64,000 nucleotides of DNA. It comes from Streptomyces sp. A012304 (GTDB taxonomy: Bacteria; Actinomycetota; Actinomycetes; Streptomycetales; Streptomycetaceae). Under the pieces are notes generated by a model that was not told where the DNA came from, searched no databases, and was given only the letters and a program-made list of their open reading frames with translations. The translations under genes were made by a program, and so were the position numbers. Positions 55,273 through 63,348 of the stretch are shown one piece after another. The stretch's first letter is position 1. Each line of letters begins with the position of its first letter. Location of the stretch: the NCBI RefSeq assembly GCF_026008495.1, contig NZ_BQUN01000098.1, positions 124,001 to 188,000 on the forward strand. The letters run 5' to 3'.

Positions 55273-56169
55273 CTACGTGTCGCACTCCAGCACGTTCCGG
55301 CACAGCGCGCAGCGCACCCGCACCCGCCCCCGCACCGGCACCCTGATCCGCTGATGACAGGTCGGGCACGCGAACGTCACCCGCAGCGGCCCCCGCGGAT
55401 CCGGGACGAACACGTACGGCGTGCCCCCCGCCGCGGAGACCGGACGACGGTCCTGGGCGTGCCGGCGGTCACGGGCGTACCGGCGCCGCCCCGCCCAGCC
55501 CGCGGCCGTCAGCGGCGGCTGCCGCTCGTCGAGCAGCGCCCGCTGCCTGCCCTCCACATACGCCGAGTACGCCTGCGCACTGGTGAACCACGTCGAGGGA
55601 TCCTCACCGAACAGCAGCGCCCGCTTGGCCAGCACGTACCCGAACTCCTCCGGCGTCAGATACCCCAGCTTCTGCGACGAGGCCGCGTCCTCCCGGTAGG
55701 CGTCCAGCAGCAGCCACCCCGCCCCCAGATACGTCGTCGCCGTGTCCGTGAGGATCTCGTTGGCCCGGGTGCCCGGGAAGGACAGGTCCAGCCGGTGCAG
55801 GAAGACATGCATGATCTCGTGCGCCAGCGCCGCGCCGATGTCCCGACGATGGCCGCGGAACCGGTCGTTCAGCTCGATGAAGTACTCCGGCCCCGCCGCG
55901 AGTTCCACGTTCGCCGCCTGCTCCATCGCACGGAAACCGATGATCATCCGCGCGTCCGGCAGCCGGTAGTGCCGCACCAGCTCCCGCGCCACCCGCTGCG
56001 CCCCCAGATACAGGTCGTCGGTGTCGCAGAACGCCACATCGACGGGGGCGACACTGGTCGCGAACTGGTGGATCGTGTCGTACGACAAGCGTTTGTACAA
56101 CGCGGTGACGGCGGCCCGCACCGTCTCCAGATGCGGGTAGCCGTGCTCGACCGGTCCGCCGTTCGCCAC
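55273..56169 (-). CDS. HExxH metallopeptidase-like protein with C-terminal zinc ribbon
   Basis: A 298-aa soluble protein. A central HEIMHVFLHRLDL (HExxH) motif preceded by RDIGAALA looks like a zinc-protease active site, with an acidic downstream candidate ligand in ANEILTDTATTYLGA. The C-terminal 35 residues form a zinc ribbon with CPTCHQ and CALCRN. The family is known from Streptomyces but uncharacterised. GTG 56169 is assigned because it starts the conserved region (ANGGPVEHGYPHL) and no better start is visible. It diverges from chorismate mutase. Confidence 0.75.
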   Translation of the reverse strand: MANGGPVEHGYPHLETVRAAVTALYKRLSYDTIHQFATSVAPVDVAFCDTDDLYLGAQRVARELVRHYRLPDARMIIGFRAMEQAANVELAAGPEYFIELNDRFRGHRRDIGAALAHEIMHVFLHRLDLSFPGTRANEILTDTATTYLGAGWLLLDAYREDAASSQKLGYLTPEEFGYVLAKRALLFGEDPSTWFTSAQAYSAYVEGRQRALLDERQPPLTAAGWAGRRRYARDRRHAQDRRPVSAAGGTPYVFVPDPRGPLRVTFACPTCHQRIRVPVRGRVRVRCALCRNVLECDT

Positions 56170-56258
56170 GCCCGTACCCCCAAGACGCCGTGCACCCGCT
56201 CTCCACTGTACGAGGTCCGGGGCGAGCGGAACGGGCCCGGCGACTAGGGTGAACGCCC

Positions 56259-56609
56259 ATGAGCACCAGCAACACCGGAACCGGTGACGTCGACCCGGCC
56301 GTCCACGAGGAACTCGCACGGCTGCGCGACAGCATCGACAACATCGACGCGGCCGTCGTCCACATGCTCGCCGAGCGCTTCAAGGCCACACAGCAGGTCG
56401 GCCACCTCAAGGCCCGCCACCAGCTGCCCGCCGCCGACCCGGCCCGGGAGGCCCGGCAGATCACCCGCCTGCGCACCCTCGCCGAGAGCGCCAAGCTGGA
56501 TCCGGCCTTCGCGGAGAAGTTCCTCAACTTCATCATCGCCGAGGTGATCCGCCACCACGAGCGCATCGCCGACGACGCCGTCAACGGCTCGGCCCCCACC
56601 ACGGGCTGA
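56259..56609 (+). CDS. Chorismate mutase, AroQ type
   Basis: A 116-aa all-helical mutase that rearranges chorismate to prephenate for phenylalanine and tyrosine. The first helix ELARLRDSIDNIDAAVVHML carries the active-site Arg, then ERFKATQQVGHLKA the Arg/Lys pair, and the last helix FLNFIIAEVIRHHERI the Gln/Glu region. No signal peptide is present, so it is the cytosolic form. ATG 56259 lies 8 bases after TAGGGT without a ribosome-binding site, the leaderless pattern. Confidence 0.92.
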   Translation: MSTSNTGTGDVDPAVHEELARLRDSIDNIDAAVVHMLAERFKATQQVGHLKARHQLPAADPAREARQITRLRTLAESAKLDPAFAEKFLNFIIAEVIRHHERIADDAVNGSAPTTG

Positions 56610-56650
56610 CCCCCTCCACGACAGCGGGGCGGCCCCGGCCGAGCAGGCAG

Positions 56651-56744
56651 GCCGGCGGGGGAGCACCGGGCGTCGGCCCGCGGACGCCCGCGCCGGCGGG
56701 GGAGCACCGGGCGTCCCTCCGCGGACACCCGGGCCGGCGGGGAA
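56651..56744. repeat. 41-bp tandem repeat, about 2.3 copies
   Basis: Units start with GCCGGCGGGGGAGCACCGGG at 56651, 56692 and (partial) 56733, exactly 41 bases apart. Copies differ at a few positions. The array fills much of the 294-base gap between chorismate mutase and pepN; the rest of that gap shows only possible promoter sequence near 56890. Confidence 0.8.
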
Positions 56745-56903
56745 AGCAACCCTTCACCCGCCCGGTCGGCGCCCCCTCACGGCCGTCACGGCGACGGCGC
56801 GGTGACCGCCCGCGCCCCGCGGCCCCGGCGCGCGAGCCGGGACAAACAGTGCGTACCGATCCGCCCCTGTGCCCGGCCTGCGCCATCAGGCAGCATGGCC
56901 TGC

Positions 56904-59384
56904 ATGTCCGTACTGACGCGCGACGAAGCGCAGACCCGTGCCCAGCTCCTCGACGTCCACCGCTACACCATCGAGCTCGACCTGACCACCGGAGACGAGA
57001 CCTTCGAGTCCCTGACCGTCATCCGTTTCGCCGCGCGCACGGGCGCGGACACCTTCGTCGAGCTCAAACCGGCCGAGCTGCGCTCCGTCACCCTCGACGG
57101 CGAGCCCCTCGACCCCAGGACACTGGACGACAACCGGCTGCCCCTGAAGAACCTCACCGCCGGCGAACACGAACTGCGGATCGCCGCGAGCATGCGCTAC
57201 TCCCGCACCGGCGAGGGCATGCACCGCTTCACCGACCCCACCGACGGCGAGACCTACCTCTACTCCCAACTGTGCATGGACGACGCCCAGCGCGTCTTCG
57301 CCGCCTTCGACCAGCCCGACCTCAAGGCCGTCTTCGACCTGTCCGTCAGGGCCCCCGAAGGATGGACCGTCCACGCCAACGGCATCACCGAGCACCTCGG
57401 CGAGGGCCGCTGGAAAGCCGCGCCCACCCCGCCGATCTCCACCTACCTCGTCGCCGTCGTCGCCGGCCCCTGGCACTCCGTACGCACCGAGCACCGCGGC
57501 CTGCCCTTCACCCTCCACTGCCGCCGCTCCCTCGCCCCCTACCTCGACACGGACGCCGACGAGATCCTCGACGTCACCCGCGCCTGCTTCGACCGCTACC
57601 ACGAGAAGTTCGAGGAGCCCTACCCCTTCGACTCCTACGACCAGGCCTTCGTCCCCGAGTTCAACGCCGGCGCCATGGAGAACCCCGGCCTCGTCACCTT
57701 CCGCGACGAGTTCGTCTTCCGCTCCGCCGTCACCGACACCCAGCGCCAGACCCGCGCCATGGTCATCGCCCACGAAATGGCCCACATGTGGTTCGGCGAC
57801 CTCGTCACCCTGCGCTGGTGGGACGACATCTGGCTGAACGAGTCCTTCGCCGAGTACATGGGCTACCAGACCACCGCCGAAGCCACCCGCTTCACCGACA
57901 CCTGGACCGAGTTCGGCGTCGTCCGCAAAGCCTGGGGCTACGACGCCGACCAGCGGCCCTCCACCCACCCCGTCGCCCCCGACCACGTCGAGGACACCGC
58001 CGCCGCCCTCCTCAACTTCGACGGCATCTCCTACGCCAAGGGCGCCTCCGCGCTCCGCCAGCTGGTGACCTGGCTCGGCGAGAAGGACTTCCTCGCCGGC
58101 ATCAACACCCACTTCGCCCGCCACAAGTTCGCCAACGCCACCCTCGCCGACTTCGTCGACTCCCTGGCCTCCAGCACCGAACGCGACGTCCACGCCTGGG
58201 CCGAGGCCTGGCTGCGCACCACCGGCGTCGACACCCTCACCCCCGCCCTCACCACCGACGCCGGCACCTGCGCCCTCACCGTCCAGCACACCGGCAGCCG
58301 CCCGCACCGCGTCCCCGTCGGCCTGTACGACCAGGACCTCTCCGACGAGGGCCGCCTCGTCCTGCGCGAACGCCTCGACCTGGACATCCCGCTCAGCGCC
58401 CCCCAGCCCATCGGCAAGCGCCCCGCCCTGGTCGTCCTCAACGACGGCGACCTCACCTACGCCAAGGTCCGCTTCGACGCCGGATCCTTCGCCACCGTCC
58501 GCTCCAGCCTCTCCGGCCTGCCCGCGCCCCTCACCCGCGCCGTCGTCTGGAACGCCCTGCGCGACGCGGTCCGCGACGGCGAACTGCCCCCCTCCGCCTA
58601 CCTGGACACCGCCCGCACCCACCTCCCGCACGAGACCGACCTCGCCCTCGTCCAGGGCGTCCTCGCCTTCGCCGCCACCCAGATCGCCGACCGCTACCTC
58701 ACCCCCGACGAGCGCCCCGCCGCCCTGGCCACCCTCAGCTCCCTGTGCCGCGACCTCATCCGCCGCACCGAGGACGGCGACCACCCCGACCTGCGCCTGA
58801 TCGCCGTACGCCACTTCATCGACGTCGCCGCCCACCCCGACACCATCGCCGCCTGGCTCGCCGACGGCACCGTGCCCGGCGGACCCGAACTCGACCCCGA
58901 CCTGCGCTGGCGCGTCCTGGCCCGGCTCGCCGCCCTCGGCGCCGTCGACGAGACCGCGATCGCCGCCGAACTGGAGGCCGACCCCTCCGCCACCGGCCAG
59001 GAAGGCGCCGCCCGCTGCCGCGCCGCCCTGCCCGACGCCGACGCCAAACGGCGCGCCTGGGAGGCGATGTTCACCACCGACGACCTGTCCAACTACCTCT
59101 TCACCGCCACCGCCCAGGGCTTCTGGCAACCCGAACAGGCCGACCTCGTACGGGAGTACGTGCCGCGCTTCTACCAGGACGCCGTCGCCCTCGCCGCCCG
59201 CCGCGGCCCCGCCATCGCCGACGCCGCCGGCCGCTGGGCCTTCCCCGCGCACGCCGTCGACACCGAGCACCTCACCCTCGGCGAGACCTGCCTGCGCGAA
59301 GCCGACCCGATCCCCGCCCTGCGCCGCAAGCTCGCCGACCAACTCGACGACCTCGCACGGGCGTTGAAGGTACGCGGCGCCTGA
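56904..59384 (+). CDS. pepN: Aminopeptidase N (M1 family)
   Basis: An 826-aa zinc aminopeptidase. The N-terminal saddle domain ends in the exopeptidase motif GAMENPG (from Gly256). The zinc site is HEMAHMWFGD from His290, with the third ligand Glu in WLNESFAEYMG eighteen residues on. The ERAP1-like C-terminal helical domain follows, as in actinobacterial PepN. ATG 56904 is chosen over ATG 56895 because a CAGCAT hexamer ends 7 bases upstream, as at other leaderless starts here. A strong terminator follows. Confidence 0.94.
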   Translation: MSVLTRDEAQTRAQLLDVHRYTIELDLTTGDETFESLTVIRFAARTGADTFVELKPAELRSVTLDGEPLDPRTLDDNRLPLKNLTAGEHELRIAASMRYSRTGEGMHRFTDPTDGETYLYSQLCMDDAQRVFAAFDQPDLKAVFDLSVRAPEGWTVHANGITEHLGEGRWKAAPTPPISTYLVAVVAGPWHSVRTEHRGLPFTLHCRRSLAPYLDTDADEILDVTRACFDRYHEKFEEPYPFDSYDQAFVPEFNAGAMENPGLVTFRDEFVFRSAVTDTQRQTRAMVIAHEMAHMWFGDLVTLRWWDDIWLNESFAEYMGYQTTAEATRFTDTWTEFGVVRKAWGYDADQRPSTHPVAPDHVEDTAAALLNFDGISYAKGASALRQLVTWLGEKDFLAGINTHFARHKFANATLADFVDSLASSTERDVHAWAEAWLRTTGVDTLTPALTTDAGTCALTVQHTGSRPHRVPVGLYDQDLSDEGRLVLRERLDLDIPLSAPQPIGKRPALVVLNDGDLTYAKVRFDAGSFATVRSSLSGLPAPLTRAVVWNALRDAVRDGELPPSAYLDTARTHLPHETDLALVQGVLAFAATQIADRYLTPDERPAALATLSSLCRDLIRRTEDGDHPDLRLIAVRHFIDVAAHPDTIAAWLADGTVPGGPELDPDLRWRVLARLAALGAVDETAIAAELEADPSATGQEGAARCRAALPDADAKRRAWEAMFTTDDLSNYLFTATAQGFWQPEQADLVREYVPRFYQDAVALAARRGPAIADAAGRWAFPAHAVDTEHLTLGETCLREADPIPALRRKLADQLDDLARALKVRGA

Positions 59385-59393
59385 ACCCGCCGA

Positions 59394-59424
59394 CCGCTCC
59401 CCGCGCGACCCGCGCGGGGAGCGG
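59394..59424 (+). terminator. Hairpin terminator of pepN
   Basis: A perfect 14-bp stem (CCGCTCCCCGCGCG and complement) with a three-base loop, 10 bases after the pepN stop. Confidence 0.88.
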
Positions 59425-59448
59425 CCGATCGCCACCACACAACAGAAG

Positions 59449-59478
59449 TTGACGGTGTGAAAGACGCGGGTCTAGCCT
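59449..59478 (+). promoter_or_regulatory. Consensus-like vegetative promoter
   Basis: TTGACG and TAGCCT are separated by 18 bp, one of the best housekeeping-sigma matches in the window. Transcription would start near 59485, leaving a leader of about 270 bases before the DUF3800 frame. This leader holds short open frames (59500-59631 from a TTG and 59532-59717) but no recognised RNA element. Confidence 0.7.
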
Positions 59479-59753
59479 GAAAAGCGTACGAGCCCTTCAT
59501 TGCTCCGCGACCAGCAGACGGCACAGGCCGGATGCCACTCGGACCTCGAACTGGCGGACCCGGAGATCACACGCATCTCACCGGGCCACCGAGCAAGAGA
59601 CCGAGGAGCGAAGCGGTGGACGACGTAGCGCGTATCGCCCGAATCCGTTTGCCTGACCGGCCCCGAAAGCCGGCTGGAGTGATCAGTTCGAAGCGGTGCA
59701 GCCGCCTGTCGTTCTGACGACCCTCGGATTCGAGCGAAAGGCCAGGAACAGCC

Positions 59754-60416
59754 ATCAGCGCACCTCAGCCGGTCGATCGTACCTACTACATCGACGAATC
59801 CGGCATCCCCCGAACCGGCCTCGCGCTCTACACCGCCCTGGGCGTCCCGACGGCCGACGCCGCGGACATCCTCCACGCCTGGCAGGCCCTGCGCGACCGC
59901 TGGTCCCACGACCACGGAATCCCTCCCGAGTACGAACTCCACGCGAACGGATTCCTCGCCGGACGCGGACGCCCCGGTGGCCGCAACCCGCGCAAGATCG
60001 AGCGCTACCGCATGGCCCAGGAAGCCCTCGACGTGATCGCCGCCCAGCCCGGCCTGCACATCACCACCGTCTACACCCAGGACCTCACCCACTGGGGCCT
60101 GGCCAAGCGACGCGCCTACGACCGGCTCCTGCGCCTGCTCGACCAGCGCGCCACCGAGACCGGCGAGATCCTCGCCCTGGTCGTCGACGGAGACGGCAGC
60201 GAACACCTCTACGCCGACGCCCACCTGCGCCTGCGGCCCAGCCGCATCCCGCACCCGGCCGCGGCCGTCCCGGCCCACACCTCGCCGCATCTCCAGATGG
60301 CCGACCTCGTCGCCTACTGCGCCTGCCAGACCATCGCCCGCCGGCCCAGCCGGCAGTTCATGTGGGGCTGGCACGCCCGGCACCTGCCCAAAGCGACCGC
60401 CCCCGAACGGTGCTGA
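59754..60416 (+). CDS. DUF3800 protein with a non-canonical (ATC) start codon
   Basis: The frame encodes a complete DUF3800 (RNase H-like fold) protein of about 220 aa: the N-terminal acidic pair YYIDESGIP, a middle VVDGDGSEHL, and the C-terminal LQMADLVAYCAC motif. The expected start, 6 bases after AGGA, reads ATC AGC GCA CCT; one base change would restore ATG and give MSAPQPVDRT. No other ATG, GTG or TTG lies between the in-frame stop at 59715 and the core; the first is ATG 60012, which would lose the acidic motif. Either an unusual start, a loss-of-start mutation or a sequencing error. DUF3800 genes are common in phages and accessory islands. Confidence 0.72.
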   Translation: MSAPQPVDRTYYIDESGIPRTGLALYTALGVPTADAADILHAWQALRDRWSHDHGIPPEYELHANGFLAGRGRPGGRNPRKIERYRMAQEALDVIAAQPGLHITTVYTQDLTHWGLAKRRAYDRLLRLLDQRATETGEILALVVDGDGSEHLYADAHLRLRPSRIPHPAAAVPAHTSPHLQMADLVAYCACQTIARRPSRQFMWGWHARHLPKATAPERC

Positions 60417-60433
60417 CCCCCACCCCACACATG

Positions 60434-60462
60434 ACGGACCCCGGCCGATGGCCGGGGTCCGT
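60434..60462 (+). terminator. Hairpin terminator after the DUF3800 gene
   Basis: A perfect 13-bp stem (ACGGACCCCGGCC and complement) with a GAT loop lies 18 bases after the DUF3800 stop. It implies that the 743-aa gene downstream has its own promoter or depends on read-through. Confidence 0.85.
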
Positions 60463-60591
60463 GGAAGCAGACCTGGCGCGCATTCACCACGCGCCCTGAC
60501 TGCACCCCCAAGTCTACCGGCCGGGGCTGCGCCGGGCCAGTGAACAACCGACCGACTTACCGCCCCACAGCAGCCCAAAGAAAGGAAAAGC

Positions 60592-62823
60592 GTGACCGCG
60601 ACCACAGAATCACAGGACCACGACCCCTTCGGGCAGCATATCCAAACCCCCGATGGTGGCCCCGAAACCATCTCCTTCACCTTCCAAGGCGAGGAGTTCA
60701 CCGTCTCGGGCTTCGAACGCACCCTCCCCGACCCCTCCACCCCCGGCGACCGCGCCCAGCTCGTCAAAGCCGGCCTCAACGCCGACGGCGCCGCCCTCGA
60801 CGAGGACGCCTGGCACGCCGTCGCCCGCGCCATCATCTCCCCCGAAGCCGCCGCCGCCCAGCTGCGCTCCGCCAAGGGACAGGCCTCCGCCCTCATCGAG
60901 GAACACGTCGAAGGCGCCACCCTGCGCTCACTGCACACCAGGGTCTGGCTCACCGAACTCTTCCCCGGCCACCAGCCACGCACCGGCCAGGGCGCCCTCC
61001 CCGTCGAGGACCCCGAGGTCCACGGCGACGTCGACGACCACGGACGCCCCTACGCCCGGGTCGTCTACCGCTACCGCGACCGCAAACACCTGCACGACCA
61101 CCTCGCCCAGACCATAGAACAGACCCGCCACGCCAACCCCAACCCCTACGACCGCTCCATCCTCGCCCGACGCATCACCCGCGCCGTCATCGCCCACCCC
61201 TGCCGACTCGAGTTCGCCGACGGCGACGAACACATGGACGTCCTCGCCGTACGCGACGGCATCACCCGCCTCACCAGCGCATGGGCCCTGCTCACCGACG
61301 CCACCGAAGGCAGCACACCCTACGCCGACGAGATCGCCGCCACCGCACTGCGCATCCTCACCGCCGAGAAGACCCAGCGACGCGGCAGCAACGAGAAGTC
61401 CCTCAGCCAGCGCATGGCCCTCGGCCGACAGGACGCCCTCACCGGACTCCTCGCCGAGTTCCAGCGCGGCGTCACCCAGGAACAGCCCGCCGACCGCTCC
61501 GTACGCATCGGCCAGACCCTCGTCGTCCCCGCCCAGATCACCGTCGGCATCCACCGCCACGGCTCCGCCGGCCTCTCCGCCGAGGAAGTCTTCGACGACG
61601 CCGTCCGCTCCATCCTCGCCTCGATCCACGTCGAGTTCCGCCACTGGGAGGCCGCCGCACAGAACGTAGAGGTCGGAAGCCGCGCCATCAGCCGCGTCCG
61701 CCTGCCCGGACTACCCCAGAACAGCCTCCTCGAGGGCATCATCGGCCTCGCCCTCGGACGCCGCAAACCCGAAGACCTCCCCGCCGTCTTCGGCCGGCCC
61801 GACATCCCCGGGACCCCCCTGTGGCGCGCCGTCTACCTCACCCACTTCCTCACCCGGCCCGAAGTCTTCGAACAGGTCAAGAAGTTCGCCAAGGACATCA
61901 AGGGCACCAGTCAGATGAAAACCTCCGGATACGCCGAACTCCTCGGCCCCGTCATCGACCTGCCCTGGCGCGGCTACAAAGCCGGATCCCTCCAGCAGGC
62001 CCGCAATGCCTGGGCCAACGGCGGCGTTCTCACCAAGCAGGTCCTCGGAGACTGGCAGCCCACCCCCACCGCCGACTTCACCGACCTCGTCGAACCCGCG
62101 CTCAAAGGCAACAAGGACGCCCGCCAGACCCTCGCCGTCGCCGGCGGCACCGCCCTCATCGCCGACAAACTCATCACCCGCAACGTCGGCTCCGCCGTGG
62201 GCAAGACCGTCCCCTTCCGCGCCAACACCGACCAGATCGTCGCCGGCCTCGCCCAGTCCGAGGAAGGACTCTGGAGCCTCGCCTTCGCCGCCCGCGCCTT
62301 CGAGGCCAAACGCGAATGCCTGAACTCCTTCACCGACGCCCAGCTCCTGGCCCGCAACACGGCCGACATGTACACCATCCCCGCCGTCGACCTCTCCGCC
62401 CCCGACAAGATCGCCCGCGACGCCGGCGGCCGAGCGGTCCGACCCCTCGACCAATGGCGCGTCGTCGCCGTCTCCAACCCCGGCAAAGCCCAACAGGCCG
62501 AACAGGAACGCCAACAGCAGGACCACGACGCCGACAACGAACCCTCCGTCGCCCAGAAACTCGCCGCCGAACGCCGCGCCCTGCGCCACGCCGTCGCCGA
62601 GGCCGGCCACGCCGTCGACCGCCTGCTGAAGATCGCGGACAGCCCCGAAGCCCGGGCCACCACGGTCCACCCCTTCGGCTCCCAGGAAGAACTCGACCGC
62701 ATGATCGCCGAGGTACGCCAACTCGTCGGCCGCATCACCCTGCATCCCCAGGCCGCTGATGAGGAGGAATGGGAGAACGAGGAGAACGAGGAGAATGACG
62801 GGGACGAGGAGTACACGGACTGA
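60592..62823 (+). CDS. Unrecognised 743-aa protein
   Basis: A long soluble protein from GTG 60592 with AAAGGAAAAG about 5 bases upstream. No family is recognised. Visible features: a polar N-terminus; a helical region rich in charged residues (residues 60-200); a middle part with VPAQITVGIHRHG and a helix pair around ASIHVEFRHWEAA; a segment FEQVKKFAKDIKGTSQMKTS; a coiled, Gln/Glu-rich stretch near residue 635 (AQQAEQERQQQDHD); and a highly acidic end (EEEWENEENEENDGDEE). There are no membrane helices or Walker motifs. Context, next to a DUF3800 gene, suggests an accessory or defence-like module, but that is inference. Confidence 0.8.
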   Translation: MTATTESQDHDPFGQHIQTPDGGPETISFTFQGEEFTVSGFERTLPDPSTPGDRAQLVKAGLNADGAALDEDAWHAVARAIISPEAAAAQLRSAKGQASALIEEHVEGATLRSLHTRVWLTELFPGHQPRTGQGALPVEDPEVHGDVDDHGRPYARVVYRYRDRKHLHDHLAQTIEQTRHANPNPYDRSILARRITRAVIAHPCRLEFADGDEHMDVLAVRDGITRLTSAWALLTDATEGSTPYADEIAATALRILTAEKTQRRGSNEKSLSQRMALGRQDALTGLLAEFQRGVTQEQPADRSVRIGQTLVVPAQITVGIHRHGSAGLSAEEVFDDAVRSILASIHVEFRHWEAAAQNVEVGSRAISRVRLPGLPQNSLLEGIIGLALGRRKPEDLPAVFGRPDIPGTPLWRAVYLTHFLTRPEVFEQVKKFAKDIKGTSQMKTSGYAELLGPVIDLPWRGYKAGSLQQARNAWANGGVLTKQVLGDWQPTPTADFTDLVEPALKGNKDARQTLAVAGGTALIADKLITRNVGSAVGKTVPFRANTDQIVAGLAQSEEGLWSLAFAARAFEAKRECLNSFTDAQLLARNTADMYTIPAVDLSAPDKIARDAGGRAVRPLDQWRVVAVSNPGKAQQAEQERQQQDHDADNEPSVAQKLAAERRALRHAVAEAGHAVDRLLKIADSPEARATTVHPFGSQEELDRMIAEVRQLVGRITLHPQAADEEEWENEENEENDGDEEYTD

Positions 62824-63348
62824 CCCACGGTTGGCCCCTCTCTGACTCCGGCGGACCGGTCCGGGCGGGGGGGGCGGTTGAGGCGGCGCGCCCTGTCGTC
62901 GTCCGGCCAGTGCGGCCCGGCTCGGTCCGAAGGGCTCGGCCGCCTGGCAGCCGTCGGCCGGTGGGCCCGCCGATCAGGGCCCCACGGCCGCGCAAAAGGG
63001 ACCCGCCGAGTCGCTGTGCCCTGGTGGCCGCTCGGCCGCGCAAGGATCCGCCGAGCCGCTGTGCCCTGGTGGCCGCTCGGCTGCGCACGGGATCCGCCGA
63101 GCCGCCGCTCCCGCTCACAGCCCGGCTCGATGCACCCCGACCCGGGGCGGCTCAGCCCGACGGCTGCGCCCGGTGCGACCCGGCCCGACCCCTCCCGGCC
63201 CCGCCGGGACTCTTCACCCCGACCGACCCCCACCTCACGCGCCCCCCAGTACCCACTTTCGGGTCCCCTCCCCCCACTTGGCAGGCACGCCACCGCTTCC
63301 TCGGACAAGCTGGAAGCCCCCGCCGCCCTGCCCGCCCGGAGGAGCCCC
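62824..63348. other. 525-base intergenic region
   Basis: No gene is supported here. It holds the tandem-repeat array at about 63001-63105 and, near its end, the GGAGGAG ribosome-binding site of the decarboxylase gene (63338-63344). A long frame on the minus strand across this region reads only low-complexity Arg/Pro/Ser sequence and is a GC-bias artefact. Confidence 0.7.
63001..63105. repeat. 45-46-bp tandem repeat, about 2.3 copies
   Basis: Units begin CCGCCGAG(T/C)CGCTGTGCC and continue CTGGTGGCCGCTCGGC; starts are at about 63002, 63047 and 63093. A partial unit end (GGCCGCGCAA at about 62986) precedes them. The array is intergenic. The CTCGGCCGCG core also occurs in the repeat upstream of trpB. 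Confidence 0.8.

Noticed and set aside
59532..59717. 61-codon frame upstream of the DUF3800 gene
   Set aside because: Listed only as part of the leader: no recognisable family, no ribosome-binding site at its ATG, and it ends at the TGA before the DUF3800 frame.
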